From positions 22,947,457 through 23,011,456 of the forward strand of contig JBBMOA010000007.1 of the NCBI GenBank assembly GCA_037954235.1: a stretch of DNA of 64,000 nucleotides, read 5' to 3'. The first letter of the stretch is position 1; each line of letters begins with the position of its first letter. Shown here piece by piece: positions 37,801 through 50,470 of the stretch. The translations under genes and the position numbers were made by a program. Source of the DNA: Aulostomus chinensis. Taxonomy: Eukaryota > Chordata > Actinopteri > Syngnathiformes > Aulostomidae. Below the pieces are notes generated by a model that saw only the letters and a program-made list of their open reading frames with translations, did not search any database and had not been told where the DNA came from.

Positions 37801-40800
37801 CTGCTGCCACCTGGAAGGCGCCACAGGGCCTTAAAGACCCTCACTTCCAACTCAAACACAACATTTACTGCGAGACGTCACTGAGCTTAACAAAACACAC
37901 AACGCAGCACAGCTCAGATGAGTGGCACGTGCGTCGGGCTGAAGAATGTGTAGATATCTGCATACAATGAGCTGTAAGTACCTGAGGAGCATTTAGTAGA
38001 GGGGGGCCAAAACACTTTCCTCAGAAGAGCCAAAACTGCAACTTAATGGTGGGCCACAGAGCAAAATGGTTTTAAGATCCCAGGTCCACTTCCTTGAATA
38101 TTATTTCATCTTTGACAGAGTACAATAAAAACTTCACATTACATGTTTCAATTATAAAATTATATTTGTAAGGTGTGTTGGTACATGTCAAGTGTTAAGT
38201 TCGTCACTTGATCAAATCATGAAAAAAAAAGATCAAAAATGAGAGATTTTACAAATTGCATTGCATTTCTAAGCTTGTCACTTATTCTTTTATATCTGTG
38301 AGACAGAGCTGAAAAACAAATGATGGGCAAATTTTGGCAGTACTGAATTTGTATTTGCTACACCCCAAAACATTTTTACTAGGTTTTTGTAATTATTGTT
38401 ATTTACAAAAATGGGCAGATGGTGGTATAAAAGCATGTGCGCCTCTGTATAATTTTAGGAGCTGCACAGCAAACAATGTGCAATGACAATAAAGGTATTC
38501 TACTCCAAGCTGGACTGCGTGATAAGCAGTTAAACTACAAACGAAAACACATGTACAAACAGCATAAAACTGCATCTGGTATATGTCCTGCTGGTTGAGA
38601 GATATTCCTAATTTGATTTTGGTGTCCCTTCAGTTTGTTTCTTACTGCCTTTATATTGCCATATATTAAATAAGAGCTAAATTGAATTTAATCCTCCAGC
38701 AGGCTCATAATTACAACTGAAGCATTACATCTAATACTGGTGAGTCCTGCTCTTATGTGGTGTAATACTTCACGTCAGACAAGCAGTATTATATTTTCAT
38801 TTCTAGGACAAGGGTTGAAACTTATTTTTCTGTCTTGATTTATCAAGATGCATTCTTACATAATTACCCTGTCTTGTGCAGCTTTCATCATACACTCAAA
38901 CAAAGTGCCCTCCTGTTCCTTTTAGTCTAGCAACAATCAATCTAATTATTCCAGGAGCAAGATGAAGCAGAACATCAACTCAACTGTCATAACAGCTGCA
39001 CGTCAGTCAGTTACGCCTCATGACACATCAGCTCCACGCGGGCAGGCAGTCTGTCATCTCCTCAACAGCTCGCTGCGTTTACTGCAACATGTGCACAAAA
39101 TAATATGCCACACTCATATAACGCAGATGAAAAAAAGCCTGTGTTTAGAGCTGTGCACTGAGGGAAATGACGTCAGACCGCTGGTTAGTTAATGGTCTCT
39201 GCATCGGAGTTATGCGAGTGCAGCTACTGTTTTCAGCTTTTGGCTTTTTTACAGAGAAAAGGCGCCCACATATGTGTTTGCAAACTCTTAAAACTTCTGA
39301 TTATGAGATGACCAGCTGTACCTCCTGAGCTGTCAGCATGTTATCGCCTTAGTCTCTACACAAATTAATGATTAAATGAAAAAGAGAGGGAGATTAATTA
39401 TAATGAGCACAATGTTTAGCTGCAGCCTTAATTCTGATATTCTAATTCTGTACAACCCAAACACCAACTGTGTTTACAGTCGATGGGATAAACTCATATC
39501 AGGATTATCTGGTGGCAAAATCTAATGAACTGACCATTTTGGCACTAGATTTCTCTTTGGGCTCAATTAAGAATCCTTTGTTAATTAATTCATGTACATT
39601 TTTCGGGTATGAAGAGCACATTGTAATTTTGTAAATAACATGAACTTACTATCCAACGAACTCTGCATACAAACCACTTTCTGAGAGGAAAGTTTATGGC
39701 AGTAGCAGAGGAAATGGGGGGCTGCCGAAGCTCCTGCTCTGGGATCGAGTTTGGAGCTTTGGACATGATCCCTGGTCCTTCCCTTATCCCTCCTTGCCTA
39801 AGTAGGCCGGTCTGAGATCTGAGCTCCACATCCACTGGGAGGTGGCCAAAGATGGGGACAGGGGAACTGTGGGGTGGAGGGGTCCAAGCAAAGCACTGAT
39901 TTAGGATTTGTTGCCAAGGCAACCCTGTTTTTTTTCCATGTTGTAAATGCAGAGCACGACAGGAGACTGCGTGCATACTGATTTTCCGTCTTCCTCTATC
40001 TCACACCCTATAGCACCCCCCCTCATCTGCATTTTTATATCCTAAATTAACTATCACTTCTCCCCACAATGCTCACCACATAGACCGACGTCTTGAGCTG
40101 TATGCTAAAGTGCTTTTTCCTGGCAAGTACAGTATGTATGGATGCTGGGATGGATGTAGTACAGGAGAAGAGGAGTGGGGGCTGGGGGGGTTGAAGCATA
40201 ATGGATACTGCGCTGGTGACAATGACCGTGCGCTTATAGATTGTCTTTTTCTTGCCGTAGCGGGAAGCATAAGGCCAGAGTTCCTGCTGTGAAGAACCAC
40301 CAACACCCCGCAGCAGCCTTGAAATGCCAAACAAACTCCATGAGCCAACACTGCTGCATATGCAACTGTCCCACTTCTGCTTGATAAACCAATATCAACA
40401 CAACCGCCATCCCTGCCACGGGGCTGCTGCTGTCTGGGCCATCTACAGGAACAGGAAATGCAAGATCATATGTTCATTGTGACCCCTGGGGAGGTTCAGT
40501 AACCCCACTAACATCACTGCCTTTAGGGGGACAGAGGTCCTAAAAACTGCCCGCCTCTCGTCTGCAGCCACCTCGCTCACAGAGGAACACAGAGAATAAG
40601 CGTGACAGTTGGCATGATTCACAGATGAGCTCAGCCCTGCTTTTATAAAGAGCAGCCTTTTCTCATCCCAGCCAGGACAATGAGGACACGAGTGAAGGAG
40701 CTGGCTCCATTATAGAGACCTTATATAAAGCCTGCATTGTGCAAAGTAAAAAGTGGGCTTTTCTAGAGACACAGGAGGTAGCAGGGAGGTGCTGTGCTGC

Positions 40801-42594
40801 TCCAGGTGAGCTTTCACACACACTGTTAGCTCTGCTGAACTTTGGAGCTGCAGCTTCACTGCGGCCAGACACACATGCACACACACACACACTCTCACCA
40901 CATATACCACTCTTTTCTCTCCTCTTTTCCATCCTCCCTCTTCTTTTCTCACTCTGCTTTTTGCATGTCACCTGTGTCTGCAGGGCTCAGTGAGGCTGCC
41001 AGACAGGTCAGTGGTGATGTGCTTGTGTGTGGGGAAATTTGGCAAAGGCAGATACCTCAGCCAGATCCTACAGCCAAAGGAATTCAGGCCAGACCTGTGA
41101 CGCACAGCCACAAATCTCTCAGGCAATAAGATTCAAGACCGGCTGATTAACACCGCTGCTATGGATACAGCAGCTTGAGTGACAGGCCTGTTTCTGAGCT
41201 CACGTTGTGACCTGACACTACCGGCGGTCAGATGGTGGACTAACACCTCCAGGTTGGTAGGTGCAGTTTTACTGTGCTGGGCAGTTATACAGAACTGTAG
41301 ACTGCAGGATATATGGGTGTTTCTGTAGATGCAAAAACAACATGGAAGCACATAACAAGCTGAGCTACCTGAACACCAAACCTCCCTGGTTCACGAACAG
41401 CCAATCACACCGCGCACTATCACATATTAAACAGTACTGCGTAGTTACATGTCGAAAAAGTACTAAAAGTCACAACAGCACTCTAACTTGGGCCATAGCT
41501 GGATTTTTACTTTAGAAGAAACTATGAGCTTCCCCACCACGTTTGGTTATCTATTCCTTCAAACTTATTCCTACTCATGCTTATAGGTTGTTATTCATTC
41601 TCAATTTGTTATTGTTTTCTTCAGCTGAATAATACCCCTAAGGTAAAAACTAAAGTTCTACTACAATTACTACTACTACTACTCACTAAACTTGTCGTAG
41701 GTAAATAATGTAATATTTGCCAGAATATCAGTATTATATCAAAACCAGCATTAGGCCAAAAAATCCAGCATCGCCCTGTTACCACTGACATCTCTGTTTG
41801 ATCTGCTCCGGGGTTGTGAAGTACAAATACTCAGATCTATCTTGAGAGATCAGAGAGACGGATAAAACGTCTTTGATGAGTTTGGTACAATTTCCATCAT
41901 AAACACGTCATGAATAACTTCAGAGTGACAAAAGCATGTAACATAATACAGTTGATGAAAGGTGTGAATTTGAACAGATAAAACTGGTGGAACCAGTGCA
42001 AGATCAACAGATAAGACCTCGTTTTGCAGGTAATTATCATATTGATTTTTTTTTTAAATAGCAGAATAATTGAAGGGACGATTGGGATCAAATATATGCA
42101 ATTGAAAGGGCAACTCCTATAAGTTTGACATTGCCTTTCTCTCTACAAGTACACAAAAACTCTGAAAGAGATTCTGATCTATTCTGCAATGAATGCATCA
42201 GATTCACTGTCTTCTGTTTGGCCGGTCACGGAGGTAACTGCTCGGGCGTGGGCTCAACTCATCTGATCTGAGTCCAGTCAAATCACTTGGCTATTGCTTG
42301 TGAGCAGAGCATTAGCATCAGAGAGGGGCGACCATTAGCGGCCCCCTCCCCGGCTGTCCCTGCTCTTCCTCTCACCAGCAAACTCAGCAGGTCCTGATAG
42401 GCTTTCATGACTGTTAAAAGGGAGCAGCGATCCATGTTGCTATCTAACCGAGGGTGAGGGTTATCAGAATATCAGTTTCCATATCAACCTGCAAACAAAA
42501 ACAGCTCTCAGTAGCCTTTGTAGTCATTGTGACAACCCTGCGGTGGGTTCATGTCTATAACTACCTTTCATTTGTTAGGACTATTACCCTTACC

Positions 42595-42890
42595 TCTGCC
42601 AAGGAGGTTGTGTTTGTGGTGCCAATTGTTTGTCTGACTTTCAGTATTGACTGCAGGCCTGATTCTCCTGAGACTTTGTGGAGCACAGCCTCAGGAAGTA
42701 CAAATGTTGGTGTGGCAATGAATCACAGGATGGATACATTCATAACATATACTCAACGTTTTATTCAAACATGAACATGTCTATCAAACAAAGGGTACAA
42801 ATTATTAAACCATGGAGACGTTTTCAATCATTTCACAGGAAAAGCTACATGGACCTTGGCAGAGGTCTGTGCTCTCACAGTGCACTTCTG
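42595..42890. repeat. Decayed dispersed repeat with both ends recognisable
   Basis: Begins with CTGCCAAGGAGGTTGTGTTT and ends with CCTTGGCAGAGGTCTGTGCT. I recall these as the two ends of an abundant fish repeat ('GCCAAGGAGGTTATGTTTT' to 'CCTTGGCGGAGGTCTGCGCTC'). CTGCCAAGG and CCTTGGCAG are inverted copies of each other, giving short terminal inverted repeats. The interior is diverged and carries no coding capacity. Confidence 0.5.
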
Positions 42891-45229
42891 GTTTCAAAAT
42901 GAATCCTTTTCAGGGCTGTAACTAAGTATTTTCAATCATCTGCATTGTATTATTAATATATTACTTATTATGAGTCCAAGGTTACTTTGAAATACCTCAT
43001 TTTATCCAACCAAATGACCCCATGACTTCTCTCTCTCTGAGAAAGAAGCAAATCATCTTATCTAATCAGAAAATATTGGGTTGGGAAAAAAAAACAAAAG
43101 ATCAGAAATTCAGATCAGGGCAACTTAAGTGAAGAATCTGTCTTCACATTACTTGTTATGAGCGACTAAAAGTCCAAAACTCCCAGACGATCAATTTAGA
43201 ATGTCAACATAGTCTCAAATTTCAAAAGATGGGATAAGCAAGCACTTGCAAACCATGAATCGATTATTGACATTTTCTCTCAGCTCTAGTCTGCATTTCA
43301 TTTTATACAACAATTGCTGCTGGAGTTTCAACCTCTTCAGATAAAACGTGTTTCCATCACGCGGCGGCACCCCTTGTTCTTTCCCACGAGTGAGCGGAGA
43401 GAAAGTCACTGGGCTTTAAATGAAATGGAAAATTGATCAGGTTACAAAGAAAGAACTCGATGTTCATTTTCTCAATCCCTGATTAGAAAAGCCTACCCAG
43501 TCCGGAGAGGGGATCAAAATTCGGCTACTTAAAAAAAAACAAAAAACAACACTCCGATTTAACGTGGTTCTTAATTAATCCAGAGAAAACTTAATTAGGA
43601 ACACCTCAACTCAACTCATCTCAAATATGCAAAGCTATGCTGGCTGTATTAAAAATGGGGTTGATGAAGATATGTGTGCCTGTCTGCTTCCAAATAAAGA
43701 CCAGACAAATGTTCAGACAGCTCCTGCACATCCTGCCAAGAGTGACAGGAAAAAAGGCAATATTTGTCCCTCACCTGTTTGCGACAATAATACTGCAGAT
43801 GACGAGCCAGAGATGTGCTTATTACTGAGTAACTCAATCAAACAGGTTCTCAGCCAGCTGACTCAGGGGCAGGAGGGCGGTCTTCATACCACCAAGACAC
43901 TTTCAGGTTCAGACGGAGAATCAGGGAGTGGAAGCAGCAACATTTGTCTATCGGGGCAACTGCATGTGCGCGGCCTGAGCTGCATGCCGGTGCCAGAGTT
44001 CTTGTGTTAATGCAGCAGAGAAGAGAGGCAACATTTGTATTCATGGCTATCTATAGACTGGAGTTGTGCCTGTGACATAGCAGCTGCTCCCCGGAGAGCG
44101 GTGACACATTAACCTTCAGCCAGCTGTCTTGGCCGGCCAACTTAACATGAGCTCACAAACAGTCAGGGAAAAACACACTTGTATTTGTAAAATAGGTGTG
44201 AAAGAGAATTTAGCGGTACCAACCCATGTGAAGAAGCTAGTGAATCCCACATCACACTCCGTATCTCACTGCGAAGTTGAGGTATTCACCTTTAACGCGA
44301 AAAATGAAGAAAAGCTAACCTCTTAAGCATGAGCTGAGGGGGACACTCTCAGTTTACCAGTTAATTTACATTCCAACACTCACCAGTGGTCACACATTTG
44401 GTTAGGGACTGAAAGGATAAGATCACTGTGAGCAAAGTTCCTTCCCTAGGGTAGCTGGTCTGGATGGCTGCTCCCTCATACTGTTAACACACGGAATGCA
44501 CCAGCATGCGGTTTATGTTTAGGGTTAGGAGGTTATGGTTTGGGTTGCTAGGTGAGGAGCTCCAGAAAGAGACGGCTAACTCAGTGCTTAAAAGTGAAAC
44601 CATGCGGCGCGGTTATTTTTGATGAACAAAGCGTTGTTATGAGACAAAATGCATGGGTGTGAGGATGCACAGGGTAAAAATAATCCTTATGATCTAATTA
44701 AAACAACATATAAAAAACTTTAAGATAATTCTGTGCTGGAAATTAGAAGAGGGAAAACTGGCACAAAAAAAACCCAAACATGTATTCTGGTGTGCAATCA
44801 TTGATGGATCGATTAATCAGCCTAATGGCATTTTTTTTCTGCATAGCCGGCTGATGACTTTTCTTGCAAAAAATCTCTCCAGATGTTGCTTAGCTTTTTA
44901 TTTATTCATGCAAGTTTTGTTCTCTCCCCGAAACAACGAGAGAAACAAGATGTTGCGCTAAAACTTTACTTTTTATTCATTGTTTTAAAAATTCTTTTGT
45001 TAAATATTCCCTACACACATTTATGTATTTATGAAGTTGACACTTTAAAAAAAAAAATTTGTGTATTGAATGTTCATATAATTTCGGCAATGTCCTGTAA
45101 ATTATACAAAGCAAAAATACAGGATACCTGAATTATACATCATCCAATGACCTTCCTGTTCTCATAACATCGGTATCAGCCATTGAGAAACGTGTATCGG
45201 TCAGGAATCAATACACACCCATACACCTC

Positions 45230-45369
45230 ATATTTATTTATATTTATTTACCTCATATTTATCTTCACATACTATTTATGTTAAATTCTCCTTGTTCTTG
45301 CTGCTGTAATGATGTAAATTTCCCCACTGTGGGACGATTAAAGGTTGATCTTATCTTATCTTATCTTAC
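45230..45369 (+). mobile_element. 3' end of a decayed retroelement with TTATC tail
   Basis: The segment TTTCCCCACTGTGGGACGAT followed by TAAAGG and a short (TTATC)n tail resembles the 3' terminus of a non-LTR element, or of a SINE sharing its tail, that I recall from fish genomes. Only the tail region is present, and no reverse-transcriptase frame is nearby. Confidence 0.45.
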
Positions 45370-47311
45370 ACACACTGGACCATCACCTGATCTGCACTGG
45401 TACTTGGAGGATCAGCACTGGGTGGCTACAGCTGTTTCACAGCAGGTCATGTTACTCTGCCGCCGCCATCCCTAAGGCCTTCACCAAGGGAACGACCCCA
45501 CGGCAAATCAACACACGCAGGCTCCACCTACACCTCCCTAACCTCCTGCAGGTAACGGGATGATCAGCTGAGCAAACCTAACGCACCCCCCGTAGCGCTT
45601 GAATACACTCAGCTCTTCCACAAGTTGCTCCTGATTGCCAACAACAGGACTTGGATTCGGCCATCAAGAGGAAAAGAATAAATGTCAACAGTGACATGTC
45701 GGGCAGGGTTTCAATCCTAATGTCTCCATTGTTTCCAAAACACACACACCATCATAACTGTCAGAGGCTAGAATTTAATGCTGCTTTTATTTAAATATTC
45801 CCTCACTCACTTATTTGAATAAAATTTTTTTTGCCTTTTTGTGCAAAACAATGCAGAAAGTTGAAAATGGAAAATGAAAACAATTGTGTATGTCATTTTC
45901 CCCCCCAGAAGTGCCAATAATTAGCTTGTTCTCAAATGTAAACAGGAGATACCTGTTTAATAGTAAACCTGAATTTTTTATTTTTTTTTTTTTGCATTGA
46001 ATGGACGGACAAAACACAGAACAAGGAAATGCTGTCTTCTCAAATGAATCATGACAGGATTTTTCAGCCAGTATATTATGAATTCATTTGAAAGTTACGA
46101 TTGTAGAAATTTTATCGGTTGTTCAAATGATTCTTAGCAAGCTGCAATTAGACAAACAGAAGAAATACATGGAGTTTGGCTTGATGCAGTCCATGACAAC
46201 TGCACTGGGTCAAATCGTGTTTCCTTAAAAATCCACATGGTAAGAATCTCTCCGAATCCTACCATTATCAGTATCGTGCCACTAGCTTCGATGTATTTGC
46301 ACCATTTAAACATGATTTGCAGACGATTGAGATATCAGCGTAACTGATAATATCCATCAACACTGGTCCTTTACCTGCATATATGTTATCTGATATGTTT
46401 CAAACTTGTGAAAACTTTATCAAACATCATTCAGGAAAAAGACGCTTTGGGTTACTTACTCTTTTAGTTAACTTCGTGTGAGGGATCACTGCAAAAAAGA
46501 ACACTGGCTGCTATAAAGATTTTAGATGTTTGTTTGTGTGCTCCCAAACATTAATATCAGTATCAGTCTTTAACAAGTGAAACTAAAATTGTGTCGTGTT
46601 GCTGTTTAGTGTACTGATGTCCCTCATTTCCGATGACAAAAGTTAAAGTAAAACTGTATATTATCCTGCCTCCGCTGCATATCTTTATCACATTTATGTT
46701 AAACTCATTTGAAGGATGTTTGCAATGAATAAATAATTCTCATATTTTGGCCAATTAACAGATATTGGAATGTTCATACTCACTAGTAAAGATATCAGCA
46801 TCTGCCCAAATGATCCTGTACCTGTCGAGCCCCAGATAAGCACCTCTAATAACATTACTGCGACTCTCAATAAGAACACTGCGCTCTTCAGAAGAGGACA
46901 AAAAATGAGAAAAACCAGAAAGTTGACAGAATGAAGTAAACAACATAGTCCATGGGAGAAGTATATTATCTTGTGCAAGGACTCTATTTTACTTTTTATT
47001 TTCATATAAGCATGGATATCATTACCACAAAGTACCAGGAAATACCATGACACATTTTTAAAATAAAAAAAGACAATGCAACACAGGTCAGATTGCCTAT
47101 TGCTTTCATGATCGGTCTCAGGCAACAGGAATACTGTGTAGATGATTTTGCACCATAGAAAACATTCCAAGTTTTTCTACAATTTGACCCGCATTATTAT
47201 TAGACTTGAAAGACGACAAAACACAAGTTGCAATAAATATGTAATCACACAAGCTGCAGGAAGTTTTCACACCAATATCTGGATATCCTGCTAACTTCAA
47301 ACTCATCTCCC

Positions 47312-47313
<2 letters not shown>

Positions 47314-47359
<46 letters not shown>

Positions 47360-47360
47360 C
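47314..47360. repeat. (CA)n microsatellite
   Basis: About 22 CA units in cdk17 intron 1, roughly 700 bases downstream of the inferred exon 1 on the transcript. Confidence 0.9.
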
Positions 47361-48038
47361 TCCAAGTAGAAGATAAAAGTGCAGGAATTCATAGAAAGCT
47401 GTCTCTTGAGGTGACACTCATTGCGCACAAGTCTTCCTCCGGTTCCCATGCAGGCTGCTACGTGTTGGCCTGCCTGTCCACAACAGCACAACAGCTGAAA
47501 CGGCTTAATACTCTGTGTGTGTCAGTGTGTGTGTTTTCTGGGACTGGTACCCACTGTTTCCAGTAGTTTCGGACAATTTTTCGTCCATATCTGAAATGTG
47601 GGTCAGTGAATGTTTTGGTAGCAACGTTGCAAGATGATACATGCAGAGCAGCCTCCCTGCCGGCCCCCTTTACAACCTCGTATCGTGGGTTACCAGACTG
47701 TTGAGTGTTTTAACACTTAAGCTAACACAAATGTTAACTCAAGAGGGCGGGAATGACAAAGTAACCACCTATCTCAACTTGTTCTACTATTACACAGCTG
47801 AGCACCCATCTTGTTTACCATAAATTCAGCTATTGAATGAGACAAAGTGAAGAGCTCACACAACAAACGGCTGCATTCACACTGTCACAGTAAACATTGC
47901 TGCATTGTTGAGCCTGTTTTGTGTCAACGCAGGGGGGGGAGAAGTGTTTCAACTGTTCCCAGTGTCGGTGCAGTTCTAACTGGTGTGCTTCTCTATTAAA
48001 CTAGCGATAATTTAAAAAAAAGAAAACATGTAACATAC

Positions 48039-48470
48039 CAGAAACGATGAGCGTTGCTCCGACCGGAGTCCCCGACCTCGGAGCTTCTTCTCAGGCCGGA
48101 TGCCGTCTTTACCTCCGAGTGTGAAAAGAGCCCTGCTTCTTTGTGGTTTCGCTGTGGCTGTAGCTCGTTCCAGGCGAGAGTCGCTTACATCCGCGGGGTT
48201 GAGACGTCCAGTAACATGGTTCGTGTTTTTTTTTTTTAAGTCTTTAAAATGTCACTGTGAGTGAAAAACAGGAGTCGCTGTCGCTGGCTTCTCGCTCGGA
48301 GACCATGGCAGTGTGAGATCCGGTGATTACTGGCTGATCTGTGTGTCCTCTCAGACAGTCTGCCACCGCACAGCCGTGTCATCGCAGTGATCGCGGGGAA
48401 ACAGCGACACCCAACGACGGCTGCCGGGAAAAACGGCAAGGCAGCCAGCGTGGCTCCACAGCGCCTCCTA
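48039..48470 (-). promoter_or_regulatory. cdk17: Putative cdk17 non-coding first exon and promoter
   Basis: A CpG-rich patch ends, on the minus strand, in the donor TTTCTG|GTATGT at 48039. The exon with the cdk17 ATG starts at an acceptor 22 bases before that ATG, so an upstream 5' UTR exon is needed and this is the only strong candidate. The transcription start is undetermined. A short upstream frame (48217-48185) would be in the leader if transcription starts above it. Confidence 0.45.
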
Positions 48471-48896
48471 TTGGGGAAAATGCAGTAGTTCACATTCAAA
48501 TATTTCACAGGAGACAAAGTTAAACAAATCAAATGCAAGGCAGGCAAGTCAGTTACGAAATGAAAACAAAATATTTTGCAAGAAGTAGAGGAAGTATCTT
48601 GTATTTTTATTTTATAACAATACCTAACAAGATTAGAACAGCTGTGTTCGCATTTTTCATTGAAATCAATGTGTCTTTTGGGGGCAAGACAAGACTTTTT
48701 TGTTTTTAATAATTATTTTATTGCTTTGCCATTATTTTACAAAAAATACAAAAACCATAGACAAGGAGACAAGGACAATTAAAAATGAAATAAAACAACA
48801 AAAGTGACACTCCCACCTACAGTCGACTCACCCTTCCCCACACACGCACGCACACACACACACAGAGTAATGGGAATCCAACAGTCGGCTGAGTCA

Positions 48897-48939
48897 AGGA
48901 AGAATGAGGAGAGTTAACCTGACTCTCCTCATTCTTCCT
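48897..48939. repeat. Perfect inverted repeat, 18-bp arms, 7-base loop
   Basis: The left arm 48897-48914 (AGGAAGAATGAGGAGAGT) and right arm 48922-48939 are exact reverse complements around the loop TAACCTG. The arms are polypurine and polypyrimidine. Confidence 0.9.
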
Positions 48940-50369
48940 CAGTTGGTACTGGATGGGAAAAAACAACTACCAGTTAAATGTATATAATTAAGTATGTATG
49001 TATAAATATACACACTCACAATTATACATAAACGTACATACCCAGCCCACACCACTGACATCCATCAGCACACACACATATTCAAGTACATGACACATAC
49101 ATATACCCGATAAAATGTGTCAGTTTTTACACTGGCAGCTGTTGGGATGGCAGGGAAATTTGTTTTGTTCTATTTATTTTTTTGACTGTTTTCAATTAAC
49201 CTCAACACGTTAGCTGTTGGGCGACAACTTTCACTGGGTTCATTTCATGTCGCCACCCGGCCTGTCAGACCTGCGGCTCCATCTATCCCCTGCACAAACT
49301 GATCAAAGTAGCAGAAACTATTTAGCTGCATGAGACTGTTGTCCCACCACACAGACGCTCAGAAACTTCATTGTAATGTGGCGTTGGGTCTCTCTTCCTG
49401 CCAGAGTTTCCTCCAGTTTCTGAAAGGAAACTGTTCTCAGTAGCACCTTGGCTGGGCTGAATTGTCTCTACAGGAAAGGTCTCTTAAATTTAATGTCTTC
49501 CCGTTGTTAATGGCTAAAATCTGGTTAGAGTGATACAATAAATGACTTTTTGCATTGAAATATTTTACCAATAATGTTTCAGATGGTGAAGTATGTAAAA
49601 CACTTTCTTCTAACATTAATACAGACAGCAACAAGTGTTGGGTCACCGTAGGGATTTTACACATTAATGTGAAATGGATCATTTATTTCTGTCACTGGGG
49701 TAAAACTGTAAGGTATTAAACTCACCGATCCCTAAAAATATATAACTTTTTACATACAGACACACATTACTGCTCCTTTTTGCAGTGACCTAAACTGCCA
49801 ACCTCTGTGTAATTTAATGATGTTTACAGAACACAAATTCCTTAAATTTCAATCCAAATTGGAGAAATGGGGTGTTGTAAAACCTTTGACCAGTAGTTTA
49901 TTGGTCCCAATGAATTGGCAGACTTAAATTTTATTCACAAACCTTGGATGACCTTCTGAAATATGATACCTTGCATTAGCAAACATTTTCTAAGCAGTAA
50001 ATAAATGCTTTATTGATATGTGATAAACAATTTACCACTACTTAATGGAAGATGAATGGAAGCACAACCTTTGGTAGCCAAATTATGGGAAATCCTCCTC
50101 CAGCATGACATTTATTTTTAGTAAAATCTTTATCAGGAGGAGCCATTCAAGTCCCTGTTGAACCACCACATGAAGGAGCTGCAAAGCATGATGACAAAAT
50201 TCCTTTCAAAACAACTTATCAGTGTTCACACCTGCACGTAATATCAATGAACGGAGTGAAGTCGAGCAGGAGGGGAATCACACAGAGGACGCCTACGGTA
50301 GTTGTTTGGAATTTTGTTGCTCTGCCTCTGGATCAGCTTTGAAATACACAAGATGGTAAGTTGAGGCCG

Positions 50370-50470
50370 TAAAGCCATCAGCTGTGGGGTTTGTGGTTTG
50401 ATTCTCAGCTCTCTCTCTCTGTCTAAAGGCAAAAGTGTCCTTGAGCAAAATCCTCAACCTAAAATTACCT
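50370..50470 (+). mobile_element. tRNA-derived SINE-like fragment
   Basis: GGTTTGATTCTC at 50395-50406 resembles a Pol III B box (GGTTCGANTCC). It is followed, after a CT-rich stretch, by GTGTCCTTGAGCAAAATCCT. That layout (B box, then 'GTGTCCTTGGGCAAGACACTGAACC') is one I recall for SINE-like repeats in fish. The fragment is diverged and lacks a clear A box. Confidence 0.4.

Larger units (their letters stand above)
35949..48038 (-). other. cdk17: First cdk17 intron (about 12 kb)
   Basis: Separates the inferred non-coding exon 1 from the exon carrying the ATG (acceptor CGTACCCAG at 35949). It includes microsatellites, repeat fragments near 42.7 and 45.3 kb and one exon-like Asp-rich segment near 37.8 kb. 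The longest open frames (127 aa at 43627-44010 plus, 158 aa at 46694-47170 minus) show no recognisable domain. Confidence 0.55.

Noticed and set aside
43627..44010. 127-residue open frame, plus strand, in cdk17 intron 1
   Set aside because: No recognisable domain, no splice or promoter context, and low-complexity composition; consistent with chance.
46694..47170. 158-residue open frame, minus strand, in cdk17 intron 1
   Set aside because: AT-rich DNA favours long hydrophobic frames; no motif was recognised and no exon borders seen.
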